Source: Clostridia bacterium (GTDB taxonomy: Bacteria; Bacillota; Clostridia; Christensenellales; CAG-138). From it: DNA of 57,894 bases. Positions 25,687 to 37,018 of this stretch are shown piece after piece. The DNA lies in NCBI GenBank assembly GCA_003246365.1, contig QKAN01000144.1:1-57894 (forward strand), written 5' to 3'. Position numbers and translations under genes: made by a program. Positions within the stretch are counted from its first letter, which is position 1. Every line of letters starts with the position of its first letter. The notes under the pieces are model-generated. The model did no database searches. It was not told the DNA's origin and saw only the letters and a program-made list of their open reading frames with translations.

Positions 25687-27768
25687 TTGCCTAGAGATAC
25701 TTCATTAGAAAAGACCCGTAATATCGGGATCATGGCGCACATTGACGCCGGAAAAACCACGACGACCGAACGAATTCTTTACTATACAGGTAAAATTCAC
25801 AAGATCGGCGAGGTACACGAAGGCGCGGCAGCCATGGATTATATGGTTCAGGAGCAGGAGCGCGGCATCACGATTACGTCCGCCGCAACAACCGCTTACT
25901 GGAGGCAGCACCGGATTAACATTATCGACACGCCCGGCCACGTAGACTTTACGGTTGAGGTTGAGCGTTCGCTTCGCGTACTCGATGGCGCAGTTGCCGT
26001 TTTCTGCGCGAAGGGCGGCGTTGAGCCGCAGTCCGAAACTGTTTGGCGTCAGGCGAGAAAGTACGGCGTTCCGTGCATCGCTTATGTCAACAAGATGGAT
26101 ATCACCGGTGCGAACTTCGAAAACGTCTGCAAGATGATGCGCGAACGCCTTGGTGCAAACGCGCTGCCCATCCAGCTGCCAATCGGCGCGGAATCAGATT
26201 TCCGCGGCATCATTGACCTCGTGTCGATGAAGACGGAGATCTACTATAACGACGACGGCACGGATGTGCGCGAGGAAGAAATTCCTGCGGACATGCTGCC
26301 GATGGTTAAGGAACAACGCGCGCTGCTGCTGGATTCCATCATTGAAGAAGACGAAAATCTGATGGAACGGTATTTCAACGGCGAATGGTTCACCGCAGAA
26401 GAGCTGATCCCCTGCATCCGCAAGGCGACGCTCTCCGGTCGAGTTGTTCCGGTTACCTGCGGTACTTCTTACCGCAACAAAGGCGTTCAGCCGCTGCTCG
26501 ACGCAATTGTCAACTATCTGCCCAGCCCGCTCGATATCGAACCGGCAAAGGGCGTGAGCAAAGACGGCGAAAAGGAAATCATTGTGGAACCGCGCGACGA
26601 CGAACCGTTTGCGGCGCTTGCGTTCAAAATTCTCTCGGATCCGTTTGTCGGAAAGCTCTCGTTCATTCGCGTATATGGCGGAACGCTCAAGAGCGGTTCC
26701 TATGTCTACAATGCGAGCAAGAACAAGCGCGAACGCGTCGGACGCATCATGATGATGCATGCCGATACGCGTACCGAGATTGAAGAAGCGCATGCCGGAG
26801 ACATCGTTGCTCTGGTCGGCATGAAAGACACCGGAACGGGCGATACGCTCTGCGTGGAAAATCGTCAGATTTTGCTCGAGAGCATGGAGTTCCCGGATCC
26901 TGTTATTCAGGTTGCCATCGAACCCAAGACCAAAGCGGGTCAGGAAAAGATGGGTATCGCACTCGTCAAACTGGCTGAGGAAGACCCGACCTTCCGTACC
27001 TATACGGACGCGGATACGGGACAAACCATCATCGCCGGCATGGGTGAGCTGCATCTTGAAATCATCGTTGACCGCTTGATTCGCGAGTTCCATGTGGAAG
27101 CGCGCGTGGGTAACCCGCAGGTTTCCTACAAAGAAAGCATCAAGGCGCCCGTCAAGACGGAAACGCGTTATGTCCGCCAGAGCGGCGGTCGCGGTCAGTA
27201 TGGTCATGTTGTGATCGAACTGGCTCCGCGCGAACCCGGCGCAGGATACGAATTTGTCGACAAAATCGTCGGTGGTGTTGTTCCGAAGGAATACATCCCC
27301 GCGGTTGACAAGGGCATGCGAGAAGCGCTCAAGAGCGGTAAGCTCGGCGGCTACGAAGTGGTCGACATACAGGCAACGCTGCTCGACGGTTCTTATCACG
27401 AAGTCGACTCTTCCGAAATGGCGTTCACCATCGCGGGCTCCCTCGCGGTGAAAGAAGCCCTCGAAAAAGCGCAGTGCGCGCTACTCGAGCCGATGATGAA
27501 GGTCGAAGTTCTGGTGCCGGAGGATTACCTTGGCGACGTTATGGGCAACATCACGGCTCGCCGCGGAAAACTCAGCGGTATGGAAACCCGCCAGAACGTA
27601 CAGGTGATTGACGCGCTGGTGCCGCTTTCGGAGATGTTTGGCTACGCCACAGATCTTCGCAGCCGTACGCAGGGCCGCGGAACGTTCACCATGCAGTTTG
27701 CGCACTACGAAGAAGTTCCCAAGTCGATTGCCGAGAATGTTGTCGGCAAAAAAGAATATAAGCTGTAA
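25687..27768 (+). CDS. fusA: Elongation factor G
   Basis: 693-residue translocation GTPase. TTG start at 25687 after AAAAGGGA gives [21 protein letters not shown] motifs are [15 protein letters not shown] (G1), GITITSA (G2), [16 protein letters not shown] (G3) and NKMD (G4). Domains II-V are complete, ending ...[19 protein letters not shown]. Length is normal. It is followed 81 nt later by tuf. Confidence 0.98.
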   Translation: MPRDTSLEKTRNIGIMAHIDAGKTTTTERILYYTGKIHKIGEVHEGAAAMDYMVQEQERGITITSAATTAYWRQHRINIIDTPGHVDFTVEVERSLRVLDGAVAVFCAKGGVEPQSETVWRQARKYGVPCIAYVNKMDITGANFENVCKMMRERLGANALPIQLPIGAESDFRGIIDLVSMKTEIYYNDDGTDVREEEIPADMLPMVKEQRALLLDSIIEEDENLMERYFNGEWFTAEELIPCIRKATLSGRVVPVTCGTSYRNKGVQPLLDAIVNYLPSPLDIEPAKGVSKDGEKEIIVEPRDDEPFAALAFKILSDPFVGKLSFIRVYGGTLKSGSYVYNASKNKRERVGRIMMMHADTRTEIEEAHAGDIVALVGMKDTGTGDTLCVENRQILLESMEFPDPVIQVAIEPKTKAGQEKMGIALVKLAEEDPTFRTYTDADTGQTIIAGMGELHLEIIVDRLIREFHVEARVGNPQVSYKESIKAPVKTETRYVRQSGGRGQYGHVVIELAPREPGAGYEFVDKIVGGVVPKEYIPAVDKGMREALKSGKLGGYEVVDIQATLLDGSYHEVDSSEMAFTIAGSLAVKEALEKAQCALLEPMMKVEVLVPEDYLGDVMGNITARRGKLSGMETRQNVQVIDALVPLSEMFGYATDLRSRTQGRGTFTMQFAHYEEVPKSIAENVVGKKEYKL

Positions 27769-27849
27769 GGCGACTGAAATTGCCGAACAGCAAATGAAAC
27801 CGGGAAAACCGTTTCAAATAACGATTGAATCAAAAAGAGGAGAATTAAT

Positions 27850-29059
<1,210 letters not shown>

Positions 29060-29081
29060 CTTCCAAATCCGCTAGACACAC

Positions 29082-29112
29082 AAAGAGGCTCGCAATTGCG
29101 AGCCTCTTTTTT
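29082..29112 (+). terminator. Terminator of the rpoBC/str-type operon
   Basis: AAAGAGGCTCGCAA/TTGCGAGCCTCTTT perfect stem followed by a T run, 23 nt after the tuf stop. It also blocks entry from the convergent gene at 29170. Confidence 0.9.
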
Positions 29113-29169
29113 GTTTGCTAAATGTTGGTGATTTGATCAATTCAGAAAATTACTACGGGAAGAGCCAGA

Positions 29170-31302
29170 TTATTCTTCCGTTGTAGCCTCGGATTCCTCC
29201 GGCATCGGTTCAACTGCGACTGTTTTCTTCTTGCGTGGCGTTTTTGGTTTTACTGATACAGGCGCGGAATTCTCATCCTGCGTAGATTCTGCTTCTTCCG
29301 TTGCCTGCTCGACTGAAGCAACAGCCTTTTTGCGTGGTGTTTTTGGTTTTACTGATGCAGGCGTGTCAATCTCTTCCTGCTTAGATTCTGCTTCTTCCGT
29401 TGCCTGCTCGACGGGAGTAACAGCCTTTTTGCGTGGTGTTTTTGGTTTTACTGATGCAGGCGTGTCAATCTCTTCCTGCTTAGATTCTGCTTGTTCCGCT
29501 GCCTGTTCGACTGGAGCAGTTGTTTTTTTGCGCGGTTTTCTTGGTTTCGGTGGTACAGGCGTACTCTCTTCTTGAACAAGCTCCAAATCCGACAATACAG
29601 GCTCGGTCTCAGAGGAAACAGTCTCCGCTTCCATTTGATCGGCGGGTTGCGCAAATGGTTGTTCGTTGGCCTCTGTCACAATATCTGATTCTGGTTGCTC
29701 AAGGATGATCTCGTCCGGTTTTATTTCCGAAGGGGGCGTTTTAACATCTGCCAGCTCCGTATTAAATTTGGCCGCCAGCGAGACTTCCGGTTCAGGTGAA
29801 ACAGCAATCGTCGGATTCTGAATTTCTGGCTCTGCAAAATCCAACTCCTGCCCGTCAAATTCGTCGGAAATATCGCCGAATGCGGGTTCTGCGAGAGCCG
29901 GATGCTCTGCGCCGGATGGGAGAGCCTTGTGACGCGGCGTTTTACGGTACAGCTTGAGCTTAAAGTAAAATACAATGAGTATAATCAGAGCGCATAACAA
30001 TAATAAACTTATAGACGCAAAGATATAGACGCCGGCGCCGTAGTTTAAGTGCAGTGATAATCCGGCTTTTTCGGGTTGCGCGGTTGGTTCCGGAGTTGAT
30101 TCAGCGGCGATGACACTCGCTGCGGACATGGTAACGGCATCCGCAGAAGCGATCAAATTTCCTGAAAAAAGAGTATCCCCGTTATAGGTACAGGTGATTG
30201 TCCCAACAGCATCGCCTGTTTGCGCGCCGGTTAAGTCGGCTGTCACTTCGGTTGTTGTTTCAACAAGCGAAGGATTGGCGATGATTTCGTTTGCAATTTG
30301 CGCCGGAAGGCGAACACCCGCGCTATCATCAAACTGCGTTGTAATAGGCAAGGCTTCGCTTAGTCCGCTCGCAGTGATGGATGGGGTGTAGGAAAAACCG
30401 ATAGAAGATGGCGTAACTAATGTATAATCATTTTCTAGCGTATATTCCATTAGGTATTTCGCGTTTTGAAACACGTGCGGCATTCGCTTGTTTGCATCTC
30501 TGTGGTTCGTGTCGTCCGCGCCGATGAGCACGACGATGACGCTTGCGCCATCGAGCTGTCCCACGGCGACGAGACAATCGCCCCCGGTCGGTGTACTGCC
30601 GGTTTTTCCGCCAAATGCGAGCTCGCTATAGCAGTCGCTCGTTGGGTCGTCCGATATCAAGCGGTTTGAATTGACAAGTTCCAGCGGTTCTTTCCGAACA
30701 TCGTTTGCCTCGATCGTATAGCTGACGGTTGAAATCAGCGTGCAAAACATTTCGTTTTTCAACGCATAACTGGTCAAAACCGCCATATCGCGCGCGGTGG
30801 AATACTGCTTGCTGTTAAAAGCGCCGCTCGCGTTTGTAAAATGCGTGTCGTTCATGCCCAATTCCGCAGCCTTCGCGTTTGCCAGTTCGGCAAAATCCGC
30901 AACGCTGCCGGCGACATAGGTTGCAAGCAGAAGCGCCGCATCGTTTCCGGAAACCAGCATCATGCCGTACAGCAGCTGACGAACCGTCAATGTTTCTCCG
31001 GCGATGACGTGCATCAGTGAGTTGGATTCCTTCATACCGGCAGCTTGCTTGGTTACGACGATGGTATCATCTAGGTTCTCGACATTTTCTAAAACTAGAA
31101 TACATGTCATGATTTTCATTGTGCTTGCGGGAATGCAGTGTTCATCCGGGTCGCGGTCGTAATACACGATAGACGGGTCGTCCGCGTCTACAACGATATA
31201 ATAAGGCGCAATAATATCCACATCCGGCGGATCGTTGCTGACGACGGCGGACGCGGGAAGGAGCATAACGGCGGCCAGAAGAAGCGAAATCGCTTTCAAC
31301 AT
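29170..31302 (-). CDS. D-alanyl-D-alanine carboxypeptidase (S11/DacF-like) with long cytoplasmic Lys/Pro repeat tail
   Basis: 710-residue enzyme that trims the terminal D-Ala from peptidoglycan stems. I start it at 31302 (MLKAISLLLAAVMLLPASAV, a signal peptide, after GAGG); an upstream open frame looks non-coding. S60-x-x-K63 (ASTMK), S118-G-N120 and K233-T-G235 are the three penicillin-binding motifs. A DacF-like C-terminal beta domain leads to a membrane helix at about 425-447. Beyond it is a 263-residue tail, unusual for this family, predicted cytoplasmic. Its last part (residues about 593-691) consists of 33-residue repeats ending in SVKPKTPRKK. The catalytic half is well supported; the role of the tail is unknown. 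Confidence 0.9.
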   Translation of the reverse strand: MLKAISLLLAAVMLLPASAVVSNDPPDVDIIAPYYIVVDADDPSIVYYDRDPDEHCIPASTMKIMTCILVLENVENLDDTIVVTKQAAGMKESNSLMHVIAGETLTVRQLLYGMMLVSGNDAALLLATYVAGSVADFAELANAKAAELGMNDTHFTNASGAFNSKQYSTARDMAVLTSYALKNEMFCTLISTVSYTIEANDVRKEPLELVNSNRLISDDPTSDCYSELAFGGKTGSTPTGGDCLVAVGQLDGASVIVVLIGADDTNHRDANKRMPHVFQNAKYLMEYTLENDYTLVTPSSIGFSYTPSITASGLSEALPITTQFDDSAGVRLPAQIANEIIANPSLVETTTEVTADLTGAQTGDAVGTITCTYNGDTLFSGNLIASADAVTMSAASVIAAESTPEPTAQPEKAGLSLHLNYGAGVYIFASISLLLLCALIILIVFYFKLKLYRKTPRHKALPSGAEHPALAEPAFGDISDEFDGQELDFAEPEIQNPTIAVSPEPEVSLAAKFNTELADVKTPPSEIKPDEIILEQPESDIVTEANEQPFAQPADQMEAETVSSETEPVLSDLELVQEESTPVPPKPRKPRKKTTAPVEQAAEQAESKQEEIDTPASVKPKTPRKKAVTPVEQATEEAESKQEEIDTPASVKPKTPRKKAVASVEQATEEAESTQDENSAPVSVKPKTPRKKKTVAVEPMPEESEATTEE
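29231..29527 (-). repeat. Three tandem 99-bp repeats coding for the 33-residue KPKTPRKK units
   Basis: Unit starts fall at 29231, 29330 and 29429, with a partial fourth at 29528: exact 99-bp period, in frame, with only scattered changes between units. The near-identity at DNA level points to recent expansion by slippage or recombination. Confidence 0.9.
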
Positions 31303-31332
31303 GATGTAAGAAACCTCAAAGAATGGATTGTT

Positions 31333-31362
31333 ATCATGTATCATACTATAAAAATGTGTCAA
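31333..31362 (-). promoter_or_regulatory. Probable promoter of the carboxypeptidase gene
   Basis: Minus strand TTGACA (31362-31357), 18-bp spacer, CATGAT (31338-31333). Confidence 0.5.
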
Positions 31363-31473
31363 TTGGGATGCTCCAAGCAAGAATTCACATGAAATCCACG
31401 ATAATAAACGGGATGATTTGGAATAACCGTGTTTTATCAAGCTCTCGGTTATTCTTTTTTACAAATCACGGAT

Positions 31474-31502
31474 TTGACAATTCTCGTGCTTCTCACTATC
31501 AT
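31474..31502 (+). promoter_or_regulatory. Promoter of the first CapA gene and its operon
   Basis: TTGACA (31474-31479), 17-bp spacer, TATCAT (31497-31502), the same -10 as the rpoB promoter. The divergent carboxypeptidase promoter is about 110 bp away. Confidence 0.75.
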
Positions 31503-31518
31503 AATACTGAGGAATTAT

Positions 31519-32877
31519 ATGATGAAAATTGATCGAGTTAAATATAGAAAACTGATGATCTTCACCGCGCTTCTGCTCACGCTGGCGGTCGTCATCATGA
31601 TAAATTTAGTTGTCACTGGCGGCAAACCGGTTGCCGCGTCAGAGGGTTCTTCCGTCGGCGAAGCGCCGCAGCAAACCGTAGGGGAAACCGCGGACGTTGC
31701 CGCGCCAACCCCAGAACCGGAACCGACCGAAGTACCGCTAGCAGCGGAGACCACGCCGGAACCGGAAACGACGGAGCAAACGGGAACCGAGACGTTTTCC
31801 ATGCGCTTTGTCGGAGATTTGATGTGCTGCGACGGACAGATGGAGGACGCGCTGCAAGCAGACGGAAGTTATGATTTTGCCAAGCATTTTGCCCAGATCA
31901 AGAGCGAACTGCAGGGGGCGGATGTGCTCCTCGGCAATTTTGAAACCAGTCTCTACAGCGAAGCGCCGCTTAACGGCACGATCGTTGGATTTAATGCGCC
32001 GATCGATTATGCCGAGACGCTCAAAGACGTCGGGTTTGACGTTTTGTTTACTTCTAATAATCACGCGACGGATTTTTTGGTTGAGGGCGCGTTTGAAACC
32101 AAGGAAAAATTGCAGGAACTGGGTTTTGTTGCGCTTGGTACGAACCTGACGCAGGAAGAAGTCGGTTCCGTTTATATTCAGGACGTTAAGGGCGTTCCGG
32201 TTGCGATTTTAGCTTATACGGGATTCACGAATAAATACAAACTCACGCTTGACGGCGAGGATGCGACGTGGGTGATGAACTATTATTCAACCGAACGGTT
32301 GACTGAGGATGTTGCAACCGCCCGCGCACTTGGCGCAAAGGTTATCGTCATGTATCTGCACGACGGCGTGGAAAAAGACACCGAACCGAGCCGCAGGCAG
32401 TTGACCGCCGCAAACGACGCGGCTGCGCTTGGTGTGGATGCGGTCATCATGAGCCATACGCACTCTCTGCAATCGATGGAAAAGCGCACGGTAACCGTCG
32501 ACGGCGAAGAGAAAACGGTGTTTATCGCCTATAGCTTGGGCAATTTCATGTCCAGCGCGATTCATTCGGAAAGCCTGAACAACATCATTTTAAATCTGAA
32601 CTTTACTTATGACTGGGATCAGGATAAGCTAACGTCACTGGACGCCAGCTATCTGCTGACCTATACGTATAATTTCTATAACGACGAGAAAATCATGTCG
32701 TATTCCGTCGTGCCGATGCAGCAGGCGCTTGCGGATTTTTCCATCGTAGACCCGCGTACGCGCTATGCTGAAGACCGATTCCAGGCGGCATATGATAAAA
32801 TGTTGAAGCGCATTGGCACCGATGCCGCAGAAAATGTGTTTACATTCCATCCGGACACCGTTTCGTCCGGCTCATAA
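31519..32877 (+). CDS. CapA-family metallophosphoesterase-like membrane-anchored protein (copy 1)
   Basis: 452 residues. One N-terminal membrane helix (about 12-32) acts as anchor, then a Pro/Thr/Glu linker (APTPEPEPTEVP) projects the catalytic-like domain outside. The domain has the CapA/PgsA (PF09587) pattern: FVGDLMC, GNFETSL, TSNNHATDF, VIMSHTHSLQ, YSLGNFM. In Bacillus, CapA/PgsA takes part in export or attachment of poly-gamma-glutamate; here no ligase gene (capB/capC) is near, so the polymer is unknown. Start at ATG 31519 (31522 also possible) after TGAGGA; the longer open frame upstream overlaps the promoter. First gene of a plus-strand run of four. Confidence 0.88.
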   Translation: MMKIDRVKYRKLMIFTALLLTLAVVIMINLVVTGGKPVAASEGSSVGEAPQQTVGETADVAAPTPEPEPTEVPLAAETTPEPETTEQTGTETFSMRFVGDLMCCDGQMEDALQADGSYDFAKHFAQIKSELQGADVLLGNFETSLYSEAPLNGTIVGFNAPIDYAETLKDVGFDVLFTSNNHATDFLVEGAFETKEKLQELGFVALGTNLTQEEVGSVYIQDVKGVPVAILAYTGFTNKYKLTLDGEDATWVMNYYSTERLTEDVATARALGAKVIVMYLHDGVEKDTEPSRRQLTAANDAAALGVDAVIMSHTHSLQSMEKRTVTVDGEEKTVFIAYSLGNFMSSAIHSESLNNIILNLNFTYDWDQDKLTSLDASYLLTYTYNFYNDEKIMSYSVVPMQQALADFSIVDPRTRYAEDRFQAAYDKMLKRIGTDAAENVFTFHPDTVSSGS

Positions 32878-32965
32878 AAAACGCTCTCTTTATAAAAAGA
32901 GAAGCACAACTATCTTATCGATCAATCTGCCGCGAATAGGATGCGGCGCGACAGGAGCACAGATT

Positions 32966-35440
32966 ATGAACTTAAAGAGCGTCTACTATTCGAAACGATT
33001 TCGGAGCGCAGCCGCTTTTTTCTTGTTAACAGGGTTATTGCTTCCCGTGTTTGCCTCGGCGCGCGCGGACGATTCCGATACAGCGAGCGATTTGATGAGC
33101 GCATGCACCATCACGCTGCCGGAAGATTCCGTGAACTATGTTGCGCGGCTGACGGATAACCGCTACAACTCCCGTATCTCTTTTAGCAAGACAGAAACGC
33201 TGGAAATCTCTCTTCCCAACGGTGCAAAGGGCCTTTATGTTGCCTGGTACGAAGCGCCGGTTGCCGCCCGGATTGAAGCGCTGGATGCGTCCGGCGAGGT
33301 AATGACCACGGCAGAGGCGAATTCGGATTTGCTCAACGATTATTATGCGATTCCGGAAGGATGCGCAACGCTGCGCATTGCCGGAGACAGGGCGTTCGCC
33401 ATTTCAGAACTGCGTGTTTACGACAGGGAGACGGCGCCGGGCGAACTTTGCATTATGACCGCGCAGGAAACGCAGCCGAAAGTAATGGTGATCCTTGCGC
33501 ATACGGGAGACGAAGCATACGACTTTGGCAGTCTTTTGCCGTTTATTTCCGGTGGGGATGCGGCGCTTGTTTTTCTTTCTTCCGAAAGTAGACAGGCGCA
33601 GCAGCAAGCAATCGAGGTTCGGTACGCGCTTGGTTCCCGCACGCAGCCGATCTTTGCAGATTTCCAATACTATAAAACCACTTTGTCTTTAAAAAACATG
33701 TATGGAATCATTGACAAGACAGAGATTTCCACCTATCTTGTCCGGCTGCTCCGCCGCTATCAACCTGCGGCGCTGATTACGCATTCCGCGGAAGGAGAGC
33801 GCGCGGATGGAATGGCGCTTCTGACCGCGACGCACGTTTTGCTCGCGGCGGAACAAGCGGCGGATGCTTCTGTAGAATATGTCAGTGAGCGCGAATACGG
33901 CGTTTGGCAAGTAGGCACGGTTTATCAGCATATGGAATCCGGAAACTATCCGATTTATGATTCGAACTCCGGCATTGTTGCATTTGGCGGAAAGACCGCG
34001 GTAGAACTAGCGCAAACCGCATTTGACCATTACCCCTCGTTTTGGCTGTTTCATACAACGGTATCCGATACGCCGTATTTCATGCAGACGTATCCGGTCG
34101 ACGTTGCCGTGAGCGAGGCAGAGAGCGCGAAAAACCTCTATGCGCTGTTGGCTTCGCTATCCGGTCCGGTCAGTTTGCCGGATGCGGCTGTAACGCCGGA
34201 ACCCGCCGACACACCGGAACCGGAAGCGACGAGCGATACAGCTGTTTCGACAACGGAAACCGAGCAAACGGCAGAACCGATTTTAGCCAACGAAAACAAC
34301 AAGACGATTTTCTATGTCGGTCTGGGCCTTGCCGCGCTGGGCGTCATCGTTGTTGTGTTGAGTTTTGCGGCGCATTTTAATGGAACGGAATCCAAACCGA
34401 AAACGATTCGCATTGTCGGCATAACGGTTGGCGTATTGCTTGCGGTTTGCGGCGCGGTGTTAACACTGCGCGCAAACAAAGCGATGGAATCGCCCGAACC
34501 GACGCCGACGCCGACCCCCACGCCGCAGGCAACCGCGACGGCATCTTCGCCCGCCGAAACCACCACACCAACACCGGACGAGGATGCGTTCGCGTCGCAT
34601 TTCCGGCAGGCAGGCGACCCGGAAGAGGTAGTCGTGTTTGACTATGAAAACGGCATTTACGAATACCACAGCGATACGCTGGGCATCGAAATACGGCGCG
34701 TAACGCGCACCGATCCGCCGGTGGTCTACTATGTTGCAAACATTTACGAGCGGGACGAGGATTCCTATCGTTCGGGATTTGGCTCCGAGCGGCAGAATGG
34801 TCGCGATCCGGAGGATGCCTGCACCATGGCGCGCCGATACAGTGCGGTGTTGGGTATCACGGGAGACAATCTGCTGCATTCGGACTATAACAGAGGGTTA
34901 ATGATTCGCGACGGACGCGTTTTTCGCGCAATGACGCAGCAATCGGTTATGGCGCTGACAGACGATTTTTCCATGCGCATCTACTTTGCGAACGATCAGT
35001 CCATGCTCAGCGAAATAGAGGACGGAACGCGCGACACCTATGCGTTCGGCCCGCCGCTGATTATCGACGGCGCGATCTGCGAAAATGTGGATGAGGACCG
35101 CGTTGGCCGCATTAACCCGCGCGCGGGACTCGGCCTTGTGGAACCAGGACACTTTGTTGCAATCGTGGTGGACGGCAGATTGCCGCGCTACAGCCACGGC
35201 GTACTTCTTTCGGATTTTGCGCAAATGTTCCTCGACGAGGGCTGCGTAATGGCATATAACCTAGACGGCGGCGCTTCCGCATCCATGGTGTTTATGGGCG
35301 AATATCTCAACCATCGTTCGGAAAACCACTATCGATCCGTGCCGGATCAATTGTTCTGGGGCTACTCGGAATTGGTGCCCGGCGTGGACGATACGCGCGT
35401 TTATTCCGGTCTTGTGGCGCAGGACTGGGCAGGGGATTGA
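32966..35440 (+). CDS. Secreted PIG-L-like / phosphodiester glycosidase (NAGPA) fusion (copy 1)
   Basis: 824 residues after AGGAG and ATG 32966. Order: signal peptide (about 8-34); a beta-rich N-terminal domain opening CTITLPED; a PIG-L/LmbE-like deacetylase domain (about 168-320) in which the metal motif AHPDDE reads AHTGDE (H and DE kept); a TPEP linker; two membrane helices (about 450-472, 482-505); a second linker (SPEPTPTPTPTP); then a phosphodiester glycosidase (DUF2233, NAGPA) domain from about 565 with GHFVAIVVDGR and YNLDGGASASMVF. NAGPA-type enzymes remove GlcNAc from phosphodiesters; PIG-L enzymes deacetylate GlcNAc. This fusion around two membrane helices is unusual. A diverged second copy lies at 41007. 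Confidence 0.85.
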   Translation: MNLKSVYYSKRFRSAAAFFLLTGLLLPVFASARADDSDTASDLMSACTITLPEDSVNYVARLTDNRYNSRISFSKTETLEISLPNGAKGLYVAWYEAPVAARIEALDASGEVMTTAEANSDLLNDYYAIPEGCATLRIAGDRAFAISELRVYDRETAPGELCIMTAQETQPKVMVILAHTGDEAYDFGSLLPFISGGDAALVFLSSESRQAQQQAIEVRYALGSRTQPIFADFQYYKTTLSLKNMYGIIDKTEISTYLVRLLRRYQPAALITHSAEGERADGMALLTATHVLLAAEQAADASVEYVSEREYGVWQVGTVYQHMESGNYPIYDSNSGIVAFGGKTAVELAQTAFDHYPSFWLFHTTVSDTPYFMQTYPVDVAVSEAESAKNLYALLASLSGPVSLPDAAVTPEPADTPEPEATSDTAVSTTETEQTAEPILANENNKTIFYVGLGLAALGVIVVVLSFAAHFNGTESKPKTIRIVGITVGVLLAVCGAVLTLRANKAMESPEPTPTPTPTPQATATASSPAETTTPTPDEDAFASHFRQAGDPEEVVVFDYENGIYEYHSDTLGIEIRRVTRTDPPVVYYVANIYERDEDSYRSGFGSERQNGRDPEDACTMARRYSAVLGITGDNLLHSDYNRGLMIRDGRVFRAMTQQSVMALTDDFSMRIYFANDQSMLSEIEDGTRDTYAFGPPLIIDGAICENVDEDRVGRINPRAGLGLVEPGHFVAIVVDGRLPRYSHGVLLSDFAQMFLDEGCVMAYNLDGGASASMVFMGEYLNHRSENHYRSVPDQLFWGYSELVPGVDDTRVYSGLVAQDWAGD

Positions 35441-35443
35441 TAC

Positions 35444-36982
35444 ATGCGACAAAACGGCAAGCAACAGCAAAACGATTATCGGCGCTCTGCGCGAGGCGGG
35501 GCGTTGCTTCTTTTGCTTGCGTTTGCGTTTTTGCTTGCTTCCTGCGGTTCGCCTGCGGCTGAAACGGCAAAAGAACCCGTTTCGCTTGATCTTTCCAATA
35601 CGGGATTGAACGACGTAACCGATTTGCTGACGCAAATGGATTTGACCGCGCTCGACTTGCGCGGAGACCCGATTTCTGTGGAACAATATCAGTCGCTCGT
35701 TGCCGCTCTGCCGAATTGCGATATTCTTTGGAGTGTTCCGGTCGGCTCCCAGCGCGTGGAGAGCGACGCAACAACAGCCGTGCTGACAGGCAGCGTTGAT
35801 GCGTTGGAAACGACGCTGGCATTTTTGCCGGAGTTGGTCGATGTAAAATTTGCCGATGCGGATGCGCAGGAGTATGCGTCTCTCATCGCGTTTGCGGCGA
35901 ATCACCCGGAGCTTTCGGTGCGATGGGATGTTAAGATCGGTGGCATATCGTATCCGCAGAATACCGAATCGCTCGATTTGACCGCAACGGAAACAGACGC
36001 TGCAACGCTGCTGTCGGCGTTATCCGGTTTGCCGATGCTCTCCGAAGTGAAGTTTAGTGACGATCTTGCGTTTACGACGGAAGATCAGTTATCGCTGCAA
36101 ACGGCGTATCCGCAGATATCTTTCCTATGGAACGTTGCACTGCTCGATGATTTTTCCGTTTTTTCGGACGCAACAGAAATTGATCTGCGCGGATATACGG
36201 TTTCGGATGTCGATACATTTTCCGATATGCTTGCGCTGCTTCCGAATCTGACATATGCGGACATGTGCAACTGCGGACCCGGCAACGAGGAGATGGCTGC
36301 GCTACGGGAACGCTATCCCGCGGTAAAATTTGTCTGGATGATTCGCGTTGCAGATTGGGAAATTCGAACTGACATCAAGGGGTTCAGCACGGGTCAGCGC
36401 TATCGTTTTCCGGATGGCGGAGGCAGCTTTGTTGCCGACAAACTTTCGTATCAGTCGTTTCGCAGCAGCGATTTTGAAAACCTGAAATATTGCACCGATT
36501 TGATTGCGCTCGACGTCGGACATTGCAGTAAAATCGGCGACGTAGATTTTATAGCGGGTTTACCGAAACTGAAATATCTTGTGCTCACGCTTTGCGATAT
36601 TTCCGATATCTCTTCGCTTGCCGGACAGACCGATTTGGAGTTTGTGGAGATCAAATGCAATTACATCAACGATCTTTCTCCGCTTGCGGCCTGTACAAAG
36701 ATCCGTTTTCTCAACTGCGCGAACAATGAAATCTCGGATTTCAGTGTGCTGAGCAATATGCCGGATTTGGAACGGCTCTGGATCAACATGAATAACTTTA
36801 CAAAGGCCGAGGCGGAAGCGCTTCAGGCGGCGATGCCGAATACGGAGATCAAAGCCTCTTTGACCAATCCCGATTATGCCGAGAGCCTATGGCGCAAGGG
36901 CAACGAAGGATATCTTGCGATGCAGGAACTTTTCGGCATGCGCGCGCAGAACCAGGGCTCCGCGACGACAAGCGGCGACTGA
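35444..36982 (+). CDS. Lipoprotein with four Trp-centred repeats and leucine-rich repeats (copy 1)
   Basis: 512 residues, 3 nt after the preceding stop. Signal peptide with lipobox LASC (Cys34). The N-terminal half has four 65-69-residue units, each closing with a P-x-I/V-x-x-x-W motif: W96 (CDILWSV), W161 (LSVRWDV), W229 (ISFLWNV), W298 (VKFVWMI). A signature MCNCGPGNEEM precedes the fourth. Residues about 350-470 form leucine-rich repeats (LKYCTDLIALDVGHCSKIGD, LPKLKYLVLTLCDISDISSL). It is probably an extracellular binding or scaffold protein. The paralogue at 39331 keeps the same layout. No known function. Confidence 0.82.
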   Translation: MRQNGKQQQNDYRRSARGGALLLLLAFAFLLASCGSPAAETAKEPVSLDLSNTGLNDVTDLLTQMDLTALDLRGDPISVEQYQSLVAALPNCDILWSVPVGSQRVESDATTAVLTGSVDALETTLAFLPELVDVKFADADAQEYASLIAFAANHPELSVRWDVKIGGISYPQNTESLDLTATETDAATLLSALSGLPMLSEVKFSDDLAFTTEDQLSLQTAYPQISFLWNVALLDDFSVFSDATEIDLRGYTVSDVDTFSDMLALLPNLTYADMCNCGPGNEEMAALRERYPAVKFVWMIRVADWEIRTDIKGFSTGQRYRFPDGGGSFVADKLSYQSFRSSDFENLKYCTDLIALDVGHCSKIGDVDFIAGLPKLKYLVLTLCDISDISSLAGQTDLEFVEIKCNYINDLSPLAACTKIRFLNCANNEISDFSVLSNMPDLERLWINMNNFTKAEAEALQAAMPNTEIKASLTNPDYAESLWRKGNEGYLAMQELFGMRAQNQGSATTSGD

Positions 36983-37018
36983 CCCAATTTCAGAGACGAA
37001 TCAGAAAGGGAGACGACA

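Noticed and set aside
31303-31440. Longer N terminus of the carboxypeptidase (46 extra residues)
   Set aside because: It would bury a clean signal peptide inside the protein and overlap the likely promoter; the GAGG site supports the start at 31302.
32813-32965. Longer N terminus for the first PIG-L/NAGPA fusion
   Set aside because: It overlaps the end of the CapA gene, precedes the signal peptide, and AGGAG marks ATG 32966.
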